DNA of 64,000 nucleotides from Jiangella alba. GTDB lineage: Bacteria; Actinomycetota; Actinomycetes; Jiangellales; Jiangellaceae. The stretch lies in NCBI RefSeq assembly GCF_900106035.1, contig NZ_FNUC01000003.1, forward strand, positions 992,001 through 1,056,000. The letters are read 5' to 3'. The first letter of the stretch is position 1, and each line of letters begins with the position of its first letter. Under the pieces are notes generated by a model. The model was not told the origin of the DNA and searched no databases. It saw nothing but the letters and a program-made list of their open reading frames with translations. The position numbers and the translations under genes were made by a program. This document shows, piece after piece, positions 43,527-52,226 of the stretch.

Positions 43527-43549
43527 CCTCGTGAAGCGGACTGTCCTGC

Positions 43550-43864
43550 CGGCTTCCGGTCCGTCACCGGCGAGAGCGCATTCGGGGGTCCCCAACACTG
43601 CCAAGGGGTCGCGATGCGGGGATGGGGTTCGCCGCTGCCAGTGTGGCGAACGCGGCCTTGGAACGCACCCGCACATGGTGTGGTCAGGCGGTCGAACGGA
43701 TCGCCTGACCACAGGGCCAATGCCGGTCTTGTCCAGCAGGGCGTGGCCTGGCTGCCTGGACGAGTTCGGTACACGGCATTGGTGGTCAGTGGTGCGCGGG
43801 CATCGAGACCCAGATCGAGCACGCGCCGTACCGCGTTCACGGTCGCGGTGCGCTCCGAGGTCAT
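43550..43864 (-). pseudogene. Second IS110-family transposase remnant
   Basis: On the minus strand ATVNAVRRVLDLGLDARAPLT matches the IS110 neck region (ATVNALT...DLGVDARKPL). LDKTGIGPVV and VRSKAAFATLAAANPIPAS match the Transposase_20 domain. They are in different frames and the ends are missing. It borders the decayed locus to its right. Confidence 0.75.
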
Positions 43865-44074
43865 GTGGTCGCGGCGGCAGTTCTGAGGAGGATGGGAGTG
43901 TGGACTGAGGCAGGAGCCGCCCTGCTACCGGGGGTGAGGCTGTCGAGGTGCCGCAGGTCGTTCGGGACCTGATCAGGTCGCCGGCGGTGTCGGTCGCTGA
44001 ACGAACTGGGTTCGAACCGCATCACCTCGGTCACGCCCCGGTAGATGATCATCTCCGTGTGAGTGTGGCGTCGG

Positions 44075-44583
44075 GGCATGCTGGACCTCGAGTCGGTGAT
44101 GTGGCTGTACTACGGCGAGAAGGGCACGAACTGGGAGTACGCCAAAACCGGCGACCAGGGCATCAATGGCGAGCAGGCAATCTTCAAGACGATCGAGTGG
44201 CCCCCGCCGACCGGACAGGCCTGGACGCAGGCGGCAGTGACTTTCTCTCGGCCGACTTCCGCGGCGGCGCGGCCATCGACCCGAACGCGCCGACCTTCGA
44301 AGCCGACCTGTACACCGCCGGTCAGGCGTACGAAGCCTTCGCGCAGCCGAAAGACATGCAGCTGCCGCCGGTCATCATCGAGGTCGCCGATGCCGCCGCC
44401 GTCGCCGACGCCGAGGTGTCGATCAACCAGCACATCACGACCAGCATCTCCGAATTCTCGCTGGGAAAGAAGGACCCGACCAACGATCGCGACTGGAACG
44501 AGTATGTCGACACCTTCGAGAGCATGAACCTGGACGGCTACCTGGAGATCTACCAGCGAGCATACGACTCGCGGCCGAACTGA
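44075..44583 (+). pseudogene. Solute-binding protein remnant, C-terminal part
   Basis: WLYYGEKGTNWEYAKTGDQG and FKTIEWPPPTGQAWTQAAVTF (frame two) pass by an indel near 44238 to FLSADFRGGAAIDPNAPTF, AFAQPKDMQLPPVIIEVADA and LEIYQRAYDSRPN (frame one). This is the C-terminal third of a lipoprotein solute-binding protein of the LipO type. The N-terminal two thirds are gone. Confidence 0.85.
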
Positions 44584-44584
44584 G

Positions 44585-45055
44585 ATGAAGATCCGCGATT
44601 CCCGGGGCGATCGCGCCTTCGCCGTCGTCAATCACTGCGTCTTGGGAGCATTTGCGCTCCTCGTGTTGTACCCGATCGTCTGACGTCGTCAGCGCCTCAC
44701 TTGGTCGAGCGGCCAGGCCATCGCCAACCACGACGTCTACCTGTGGCCCGTCGACCCGACCCTAGACGCCTACCGAACGATCTGGAATTCGCCGAACCTC
44801 ATCGTCGGACTTGCGAACTCCGTGTTCTATGCTGTGGCCGGAGCGGTCATCGGCACTGCCCTCACGATCCTTGCAGGTTATGGATCATCGCGCGACGACC
44901 TCCCGTTCCGGAAGCTGATCACCTTCTTCTTGCTGATTCCTGCGCTGGTCTCGGCCGGAATAGTGCCGACGTACATCGTCGTCAAGGAGCTCGGCCTGCT
45001 GGACACCCGCTGGGCGGTGATCCTGCCAGGCGCGATGAGCGTGTTCAACGTCCGT
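44585..45055 (+). pseudogene. MalG/LplC-type permease remnant
   Basis: MKIRDSRGDRAFAVVNHCVLG and ALLVLYPIV are followed by a stop. The family-like HDVYLWPVDPTLDAYRTIW, SVFYAVAGAVIGTALTILAG and VKELGLLDTRWAVILPGA appear in a shifted frame. It ends abruptly after MSVFNV, where it joins a fucosidase sequence. This is the N-terminal half of a carbohydrate ABC permease that was downstream of the SBP remnant. Confidence 0.85.
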
Positions 45056-45124
45056 TCTGAAGGGCGGCCAGGTAGGGGCGGGGCAACTGCGACAGTAGCT
45101 GGTGGTTCGGCATCCGGAGCCGGC

Positions 45125-46244
45125 ATGCCGGCGTACCTGCGTGGTTACGACGAGGTGTTTCGGCACTCGCCGCGCGAGGCCTCACTCCGGTGGTTTCGCG
45201 ACGCGCGGTTCGGCCTGTTCCTGCACTTCGGTCTCTACAGTCTCCTGGGCCGTGGCGAGTGGGTGATGTATCACGAGCAGATCCCGGTGCGGGAATACGA
45301 GCGGCTGAAGAATGAGTTTCGTGCCGATGCCTTCGATGCTGACGCGATCGCGGAGCTCGCCGTGCAAGCCGGCATGAGATACATCAATCTCACGACGCGG
45401 CACCATGACAGCTTCTCACTCTTTCGTACCGATGAGTCCACCTTCTCGTCGACGGAGTCGCCGGCGGCCGAGACCTGGTGGGCGAACTGGCTGCCGCCTG
45501 CGAGAAGCGCGGACTCGGTTTCTTCCTCTATTACAGCTATGGTGCCGACTGGCGGCATCCGTACTTCCTCTCAAATGACGTCGGAGTGCCCTGCTCCCGC
45601 CCGGAATACCCGGTCGACGATCCCGCGTATCGGTATGCTCGCGAAGAGGACTTTCAGCACTATCTGCGGTTCGTCGACAACCAGCTGCGGGAGCTCCTGT
45701 GCAACTACGGCAGCGTCGCCGGTGTGTGGTTCGACCTCGTTTCGCCGTGCTACTACCGCCCCGACCTTTCCCGGTCGCCGAGGTCTACCAGTCGATACGC
45801 AAGCTGCAGCCTCAGGCACTCGTTTCGTTCAAGCAGGGTGTCACGGGCAATGAGGATTTCATGTCTCAAGAAATGAGGTTCGTACCTCTCGAGCAGCGCT
45901 TGCGCACCGGCGGCGCGAACGAGGCGGCCATCAGGTTGTCCAGGGAGGTCTGGGAGACACATCGGGGTAAATGGAATGAGGTCTGCACCATCCTGCAGGA
46001 CAAGAACTGGGGCTACCGGGCCAGCGCCGCTCACATCGGTGCAGACGAGGCATGGTCGAGGCTGGGCCACGCGGCCGCTCAAAGGTGCAACCTCCTGCTC
46101 AACGCGGGCTTGATGCCCGACGGCTCGGTCCACCCGGCCGATCGGGAAACCCTCCTGAGGGTTGGGGATCGGACTCGGTCCGCCGGGTTCCCCACCGCCG
46201 GAGAGGTCGAACCGGACGCGGACACCGGCGCCGGGGCAGTGTGA
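45125..46244 (+). pseudogene. GH29 fucosidase with two frameshifts
   Basis: Three frames together give a nearly complete GH29 protein (about 370 residues, no signal): YLRGYDEVFRHSPREASLRW to RFGLFLHFGLYSLLGRGEW, then VGELAAACEKRGLGFFLYYS (after a shift near 45466), then FPVAEVYQSIRKLQPQALVS (after a shift near 45770, a T run one base short). The nucleophile motif is GVWFDLV. It belongs to a smaller cytoplasmic GH29 type, unlike the 22-kb gene. It is broken. Confidence 0.85.
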
Positions 46245-46289
46245 GCTGGGCCCGCGTGTATTGCGGGCCGATGATGCGCTCCGGACCTG

Positions 46290-46830
46290 GCAGGAGTGAC
46301 CGAGGCGGAGCACACTCGCGAGCGGTGGGCGTGGCGGCTACCACTGAGCCGAATCGTCCTGTTCCTGAGCGACAGGTCGATGCGGATGGCGGCTATGCCG
46401 TCCGGCGTCGGCCTGACGTTCACCACCGACACCATCTCCTTGGGTGCGCGCCCCTCGTCCGTCGATGCCGATGACAATCCCTCCCGGTGGACCTGGTGGT
46501 CGACGACGAGCTGATCGCCACCGCTCCGCTCAGCGCCGACGTCGGGTCGCGTCCAGGGCCTTCCGCCCCGGCGAGAGGTACGTCGAGTAGTGGTTGCCAC
46601 CGCGCGGTGACCTCCGGCTGGCCGAGTTTGCCCCTCCCGTCTCACCGCCGATCCGTCCGTCACCGACCCGGATCTGGCCGGCGATCCTCGGCCGCCAGCT
46701 CGGCTTGGACCTCACCCGTCTCGGTTCGCTTGCCAGTGTCACTTCGACCCCATGATCGGGCGGCGCATCCGCGACCTTCCCACCGCCTGGAAAGTGGTCG
46801 GTGCTGCGTTCGCCGACGCACACGCGTGAC
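46290..46830 (+). pseudogene. SGNH/GDSL hydrolase remnant
   Basis: Segments in different frames recall the N-terminal module and catalytic part of bacterial SGNH hydrolases: AAMPSGVGLTFTTDTISLGA, PVDLVVDDELIATAPL, PAILGRQLGLDLTRLG and FDPMIGRRIRDLPTAWKVV. The Ser block GDSI-type was not found. It is strongly decayed. Region 46831-47019 shows nothing clear. Confidence 0.55.
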
Positions 46831-47019
46831 GCTCACTCGGCCTGCTCTCGGGCGGTCGTGCCGTGCCCGGTCGCTTCGAATCGTCCTGGTCCACTCGCCT
46901 GGCGCCAGCGAACCTGACACCGCGGGTGGGCGAGTCGGGAGATGGCGGTCCGCAGACGATGACGCGGTCGATCTCGGCGATCGGCTCCGGATCGTCGGGC
47001 GGACATCGGCCTTTCAGCC

Positions 47020-48078
47020 TCAGAGCGCGATCCGGCCTAACTCCTCGACCTGGTCGAGAGTGATCGGGCCGCCGCTCTGAACGGAGGCCTGCGCGGCCAG
47101 CACCACCTGCAGTGAGCGCAACCCTGCCCGTCCATCGGGTCGCGCGGACCGGCCTTCTCGCACGGCAGCGAGGAACTCGGCCAGCATCGAGGCGTCCATG
47201 TCGGCGCCGAAGTCGTGTCGCACCGCGCCGGAGGGACCGAAACCGCCGACATGCTTGGCGAACGGATCGATGCGGGCGATCCCGCGGCTGCCGACGACCT
47301 CGAGGGTGAGGCCGCCCCAGTTGGGCGCCGAGTCCGGATGGCTCCACGAGCAGTCGATGACGGCGGTCGCCCCGTTCAGGTAGCGAACGGATACCAGCCC
47401 GCCTGTCTCGACGTCGATCCCGGGGCGCACCGCGTGCAGGGTGCGGTTCACGACCGCGTGCACACGGTCGGCCGGTTGAGCCTCGAAGAGCTCGTCGAGC
47501 AGATCGGCGACGTGCACCACGTGGTCCACGAGGGAGCCACCGCCCGAGAGCGAGGCATCGGTGAACCAGCTGCGCTCGCCGAGCGGGATCTTGCCGTTGT
47601 TCGTACCGTTCACCGAGAGGATCCGCCCGAGTTCCCCCGCCCGGACGACCTCGAGGAGGCGAACGAACTCGGGGGCGAACCGCACCGGGTACGCGGTCAT
47701 GAGCACGACATCCGCGCGTTCACAAGCGGCGACGATCGCGCGCGCGTCAGGCTCGGACGTGGCCAATGGCTTCTCGCAGAGCACGTGCGCACCCGCCGCG
47801 GCGACCCGTTCGACGTGCTCGCGATGGCGTACGTTCTCGCTCGTGACGATGACGGCATGCGGCTGCCAGGAGAGGAGCTGGTCGACGTCGTCGGCATACT
47901 CGACGCCGAGTTGGGCGGCCAGCTCGGCACCGCGCACTTCGCCGCTGGCATGTACGCCCGGGTCGGTGGCCCGGACGTGTACGTCGGGGCGCGCGGCGAG
48001 AACCCCGGCATACGAGATCGCGTGCGGGTGCGCGAACGACAGAATGCCGACACGGAGGACCTGCGGACGGGCGTTCAT
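47020..48078 (-). CDS. Gfo/Idh/MocA oxidoreductase (A)
   Basis: This 352-residue NAD(P)-dependent enzyme is of the GFO_IDH_MocA family. The nucleotide-binding N-terminus (RVGILSFAHPHAISYAG) lacks the usual GxGxxG and has GILSFAHPH. The EKP motif is present (VLCEKPLATSEPDA). The catalytic lysine is in CEKP, and the C-terminal domain contains SLVDHVVHVADLLDELF with the typical DxxxH pair. The start overlaps the stop of the second oxidoreductase by four bases. It likely oxidises or reduces a sugar unit imported by the ABC system. Confidence 0.92.
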   Translation of the reverse strand: MNARPQVLRVGILSFAHPHAISYAGVLAARPDVHVRATDPGVHASGEVRGAELAAQLGVEYADDVDQLLSWQPHAVIVTSENVRHREHVERVAAAGAHVLCEKPLATSEPDARAIVAACERADVVLMTAYPVRFAPEFVRLLEVVRAGELGRILSVNGTNNGKIPLGERSWFTDASLSGGGSLVDHVVHVADLLDELFEAQPADRVHAVVNRTLHAVRPGIDVETGGLVSVRYLNGATAVIDCSWSHPDSAPNWGGLTLEVVGSRGIARIDPFAKHVGGFGPSGAVRHDFGADMDASMLAEFLAAVREGRSARPDGRAGLRSLQVVLAAQASVQSGGPITLDQVEELGRIAL

Positions 48079-49073
48079 GCGGCGGCCTTTCGGGAGGGCT
48101 CGGAGACGCGGACGGGCTGTCCGGTCGCGATCGAGGCGTTGGCGGCGAGGGCGATCTCGACGGCTCTGATGCCGTCGGCCCATGTGACGCGGGGTGTGGC
48201 GCCGCCCCTTACTGCGTCGATGAACTCCCGTAGTTCGAGCAGGTACGGGCTCTCGGTGAAGCTGCTGTCGGGCCGGTCGCTCGCACCGCCGTCCCCCTTG
48301 CCGCCGTCGAGTCGGAACGAGCCCGACTCGGTGGAGTCGTACCGCAACATGCCCTGGTCGCCGGCGATCGAGAAGGCTGTGCGGAACGTGGTGCCCGCCG
48401 CGCCCCAGATGCCGTTCACGGCGGAGATGGCGTCGTTCTCGTGGGTGAGCAGCACCTGAGCCGATACCGCCGGTGCCGTGTCGTCGGCGACCCGGGTGGC
48501 GAAGACCTCGACGACCTCGCCGGCGATCCAGCGTGCGATGTCGAGATCGTGGATCATCTGGTCGGCCACGATGCCGCCCGAGTGTTGCTCGTCGGCGAAC
48601 CATTGCGACCACGAGGGGTACTCGCCGATCCGCGAGAACCGCAGCACCGCGGGGGAGCCCAGTTCGCCGCACGAGACGGCGCGCTGGGCGGCCACGTACG
48701 CGGGGAACCAGCGTACGACGTGCGCTGGGAAGAGCCCGAGCCCGCGCGCTTCGGCCGTCCGGCCCAGCTCGGCGGCTGCCTCAGGATCGAGCGAGACAGG
48801 CTTCTCGCAGATGACATGGCGGCCGGCCGCAAGAGCGGCGCCCACATACTCGAGGTGACTCGACGTCGGGGTGCAGATGTCGACGACCTCGCTGCGCTCC
48901 AGCAGCTCGTCGAACGTCGACGCCACGGTGAACCCGTAGCGCCGGGAGAGCTCTTCCGCGCCGTGCTCCGAGAAGACAGTGACCGATGCGCCGAGTTCGA
49001 GGAGGCCCGGTGCATGCGCGTGGCTGATGCCGCCCGCGCCGACGAGCCCGACGCGAGGTGGAGTGTGGAGCAT
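48075..49073 (-). CDS. Gfo/Idh/MocA oxidoreductase (B)
   Basis: This 332-residue enzyme has a clear Rossmann motif (VGLVGAGGISHAHAPGLLE), the EKP motif (VICEKPVSLDPEA) and a C-terminal domain with GGIVADQMIHDLDIARW. It starts at ATG 49073 with GAAGGG upstream. It is 49 bp downstream of the permease gene. Together with the neighbour it might interconvert keto- and hydroxy-sugars or deglycosylate through 3-keto intermediates. Confidence 0.92.
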   Translation of the reverse strand: MLHTPPRVGLVGAGGISHAHAPGLLELGASVTVFSEHGAEELSRRYGFTVASTFDELLERSEVVDICTPTSSHLEYVGAALAAGRHVICEKPVSLDPEAAAELGRTAEARGLGLFPAHVVRWFPAYVAAQRAVSCGELGSPAVLRFSRIGEYPSWSQWFADEQHSGGIVADQMIHDLDIARWIAGEVVEVFATRVADDTAPAVSAQVLLTHENDAISAVNGIWGAAGTTFRTAFSIAGDQGMLRYDSTESGSFRLDGGKGDGGASDRPDSSFTESPYLLELREFIDAVRGGATPRVTWADGIRAVEIALAANASIATGQPVRVSEPSRKAAA

Positions 49074-49122
49074 GGGGTGACTGCCCTTCGAGGTGAGTGC
49101 GGTGAGTTTCGGGCCGGTGGAC

Positions 49123-49983
49123 TCAGCCCTTGGTCCCGGTGAACGCGAGCCCGGCAACGACGCGGCGCTGCAGGATGACGAACAGGATGAGTACCGGAGC
49201 CATCGCGAGCACGCTCGTGGCCATCATCAGCGTGTAGTCCGTCTGATACGTGCCCTGCATCGTCGCGAGCCCCACGGCCAGTGGCATGCGCTCGGCGAAC
49301 GTAGTGACCACGAGCGGCCAGAGCAGGTCGTTCCACGACGCGAGCGTGGTGAGGATGACGAGCGCGCTGATCGCCGGACCGGCGAGCGGGAGCATGATCC
49401 GCCAGAAGACCTGGAACGGGTTCGCGCCGTCGAGGCGTGCGGCCTCCTCGAGTTCCACGGGCAGGTTCATGAAGAACTGCCGCATCAGGAAGACACCGAA
49501 CGCACTGAAGACGCCTGGCAGTGCGATGCCCCAGACCGTGTTCAGCAGACCCAGTCCCTGGACCAACTGAAACTGTGGAATGAGGTAGACCTGGCTCGGA
49601 ACCATCAGGATCGACAGGATGAGGCCGAGGAGGATCCCCTTCGCCGCGAAGCGCATGCGCGCGAATGCGTAGCCGGCGAGCGAGCACAGCACCACCTGGC
49701 CTGTGACCCTCAGCGCTGTGTAGGCGATTGAGACGCCGAGCTGGTTGAGGAACGGGATGGTGTCGAACACCTCGGTGTAGTTGTCGAACTGCAACCGAGC
49801 GGGCCAGAACGTGGGCGGCACGCTCGTGACCTCCTGTTCGGTCGACAGCGACATGATGAGCTGCCACACGAACGGAAAGGCCATGACGAAGGCCGCGATC
49901 GAAAGGACGATGTAGGCGCCCGTGTTGGATTGGCGCTTGGACGACCGCCTTCGCGACACCACCGTCGAGCTGACGCTAGACAT
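49123..49983 (-). CDS. Carbohydrate ABC permease, MalG type
   Basis: This 286-residue protein has six predicted membrane helices and the EAA loop EEAARLDGANPFQVFWRIMLP. The start overlaps the MalF-type gene by eight bases. It forms the channel with the product of 49976-50866. The ATPase is not encoded here, so a shared MsiK-type ATPase is likely, as usual in actinomycetes. Confidence 0.95.
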   Translation of the reverse strand: MSSVSSTVVSRRRSSKRQSNTGAYIVLSIAAFVMAFPFVWQLIMSLSTEQEVTSVPPTFWPARLQFDNYTEVFDTIPFLNQLGVSIAYTALRVTGQVVLCSLAGYAFARMRFAAKGILLGLILSILMVPSQVYLIPQFQLVQGLGLLNTVWGIALPGVFSAFGVFLMRQFFMNLPVELEEAARLDGANPFQVFWRIMLPLAGPAISALVILTTLASWNDLLWPLVVTTFAERMPLAVGLATMQGTYQTDYTLMMATSVLAMAPVLILFVILQRRVVAGLAFTGTKG

Positions 49984-50866
49984 AGTTGACCCACCTTCGC
50001 TGCAACCGGAACTGGAACCAGGTCACGACGCCGATGACGACGAGAATCAGCATGGCGATCGCGGCCGCATACCCCTGGTTCTGCTGGATGAACGCCTGGT
50101 TGTAGAAGATGTAGACGAGCGACTGCGACCTCGCGGTCGCCGGATTCGCGTTGCCCATGATCGCGTAGAGCAGGTCGAACAGCTGGAATCCGTTGATCAC
50201 GGAGATGACGGTGACGAAGAAGATGCTCGGAGTCAGCAGGGGCACCGTGATCTTGCGGAACTGTATCCATCGGGTAGCGCCGTCGAGCTGAGCGGCTTCG
50301 TAGTACTCGGTGGAGATTCCCTGCAGTCCCGCGCTGAAGATGATGAGACCGAATCCGAGCGACGACCACAGGCCGACGACGCCGACCGCGACGATGGCGA
50401 AGCCGGGGGTCGAGGTCCAATACGGTCCGTCGATCCCGAAGAGGCCGAGGAACCAGTTGAGGATGCCGAAGTCGCCGTTGTAGATGATCCGCCACACGAG
50501 GGCGATGGCGGTCGGCATGGCGATGTACGGCATGAAGAACAACACCCGGAACAGGCGTGCGCAGCGCAGACCGGGCCGGTTCACCAGACTCGCGAGTCCC
50601 AGGGCGATCGGGATGCCGAGCAGCACGATCGCGGTGTAGACGACGGTGTTCCCGACCGCGAGCCACACGTGCTCGTCGCTGACGAGTTCGGCATAGTTCT
50701 CGGTGCCCGCCCACGTCGCACCGCCGAACGGACCGGTTTCGGTGAAACTCAGGTAGCCGGTCTTCACGATCGGCCAGATGTAGAACGTCAGGACGCCGAT
50801 CACCGTCGGTAGCACGAACAGCCACGGCCACCAGCCGTCCGCCCGCGTCGAGCCACCAGGCGGCAC
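49976..50866 (-). CDS. Carbohydrate ABC permease, MalF type
   Basis: This 296-residue protein has six helices (WLFVLPTVIGVLTFYIWPIV first) and the EAA loop YYEAAQLDGATRWIQFRKITVPLL. GTG 50866 was chosen because GGAGC lies just before it. Other starts are possible because the frame is open a little further. It follows a strong hairpin after the SBP gene. Confidence 0.92.
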   Translation of the reverse strand: MPPGGSTRADGWWPWLFVLPTVIGVLTFYIWPIVKTGYLSFTETGPFGGATWAGTENYAELVSDEHVWLAVGNTVVYTAIVLLGIPIALGLASLVNRPGLRCARLFRVLFFMPYIAMPTAIALVWRIIYNGDFGILNWFLGLFGIDGPYWTSTPGFAIVAVGVVGLWSSLGFGLIIFSAGLQGISTEYYEAAQLDGATRWIQFRKITVPLLTPSIFFVTVISVINGFQLFDLLYAIMGNANPATARSQSLVYIFYNQAFIQQNQGYAAAIAMLILVVIGVVTWFQFRLQRRWVNYV

Positions 50867-50878
50867 GCTCCGTCGCCC

Positions 50879-50915
50879 CCGCGGCCGATGAGGGCAGCGC
50901 CCTCATCGGCCGCGG
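50879..50915 (-). terminator. 17-bp perfect hairpin between SBP and permease genes
   Basis: Arms 50879-50895 and 50899-50915 (CCGCGGCCGATGAGGGC and its complement) pair without mismatch around a three-base loop. It lies 15 bases after the SBP stop and 12 bases before the permease start. As in malE-malF intervals, such a structure lowers downstream expression or protects the SBP transcript, giving SBP excess. It has no T run. Confidence 0.75.
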
Positions 50916-50930
50916 ATCGGATCGCGATGG

Positions 50931-52223
50931 TCATTCGTCCGCGAGCTCTTCGTTCATCTTCTCGGCGAGCTCCTGCGCGACCTCGGCGACGGGTCGCTCA
51001 CCCGAGAAGGCCTGCGGGAGCAGTTCCGCTTCGAGCTGCGTCCACGCGGACGTGTTCTGCGAGACGGGGTACGGGAACGAGTAGTCGGCCGCCGCGTCCA
51101 GGAAGACCTGCAGGTTGAACCCGGGGACCGAGTTGACGAACGCTGCCTGTGTGTCATTGAACGCCGGGTTCGCCGCACCCATCTCGGCTTGCGTCTGCTG
51201 GGCCTGCTGCGAGCCGAGGAAGGCCTGGAATGCCTGTGCGGCAGCCTTGTTCGCACTGTCCGCCGACACCACGTTCGCGAGACCGTGGATCACGGTCGCG
51301 CGGCGCTGGTCCTGCGGGAGCGGAGCGACGACGATCTTGTCGGCGACGGCGCTTTCGGCGAGCGGGGCGACGTCCCAGGTGCCCGACCAGTACAGGCCTG
51401 CCTTGCCGTTCGAGAAGTACGCGAGTGCGTCGGTGTCGGACAACTGCTGCAGGGTCGGGCTCGAGCCGTCGGCGATGAGGTCGGCCCAGAGTTGCAGGCC
51501 GGCGATCGCCTCGGGCGAGTCGAACCCGCTCGATGCGCCGTCGGACGAGATGATTTCGCCGCCGGCCTGCAGGATCGTGTTGTAGTACGCGGACTGCCCG
51601 TTCGTGAGCCACGGGGCGACGCCGTAGATGCCCTCGCCGCCGAGGGTGGTACTGATCTGCTTGGCAGCTGCGCGGAAATCGTCCCAGGTCCAGTCCGCGG
51701 TCGGAGCTTCGACGCCGGCGCGCTCCAGGATCTCGGTGTTGTACCAGAGGGCGATGGTGTCGAAATCCTTCGGCACGCCGTACTGCGCGCCGTCGAACGA
51801 GTACAGCTCGTTGAGCGCCTCGGGATAGTTCGCGGGATCGAGGTCGCTCGCCTCGATGATTGAGTCGACCGGCTCGAGCTGATCGTTCGACGCGTACAGC
51901 TGGAAGTTCGGGCCGTTCATCCAGAACAGGTCGGGCAGGGTGCTGCTCGACGCCTGGGTCTGGAGCTTGGTCCAGTACTGTTCCCACGGCGTCACGTCGA
52001 TCTTGACGGTGATGTTCGGGTACTCCTCGTTGAAGTCCGCGATGTTCTGCTCGATCGCCTCGACCTGGTTCTTGTCCCAGATCGCGTAGGTGATCTCGGC
52101 TTCGGTATCCGACGAGGCAGCGCTGCCGGCGCTGTCGGCGGTGTCGGTACCGGAGCACCCGGCGAGGGCGAACAGCGTGGCGGCGGCCGCTGCCAACGCG
52201 AGCCTGGTGGGGATTCGCTTCAT
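50931..52223 (-). CDS. Carbohydrate ABC solute-binding lipoprotein
   Basis: This 430-residue lipoprotein has lipobox LALAGC23 and the SBP_bac_1 fold (AEITYAIWDKNQ, FNEEYPNITVKIDV, LYWSGTWDVAPL). It captures an oligosaccharide for the MalFG-type channel. The start is three bases after the end of the ROK gene, so they share a transcript. AAGTGAG lies upstream. A strong hairpin follows. Confidence 0.95.
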   Translation of the reverse strand: MKRIPTRLALAAAAATLFALAGCSGTDTADSAGSAASSDTEAEITYAIWDKNQVEAIEQNIADFNEEYPNITVKIDVTPWEQYWTKLQTQASSSTLPDLFWMNGPNFQLYASNDQLEPVDSIIEASDLDPANYPEALNELYSFDGAQYGVPKDFDTIALWYNTEILERAGVEAPTADWTWDDFRAAAKQISTTLGGEGIYGVAPWLTNGQSAYYNTILQAGGEIISSDGASSGFDSPEAIAGLQLWADLIADGSSPTLQQLSDTDALAYFSNGKAGLYWSGTWDVAPLAESAVADKIVVAPLPQDQRRATVIHGLANVVSADSANKAAAQAFQAFLGSQQAQQTQAEMGAANPAFNDTQAAFVNSVPGFNLQVFLDAAADYSFPYPVSQNTSAWTQLEAELLPQAFSGERPVAEVAQELAEKMNEELADE

Positions 52224-52226
52224 GGT

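Noticed and set aside
43996-44015. GGGTTCGAACC resembling a tRNA T-arm
   Set aside because: It is a simple palindrome. No acceptor stem, anticodon arm or D-arm can be folded around it.
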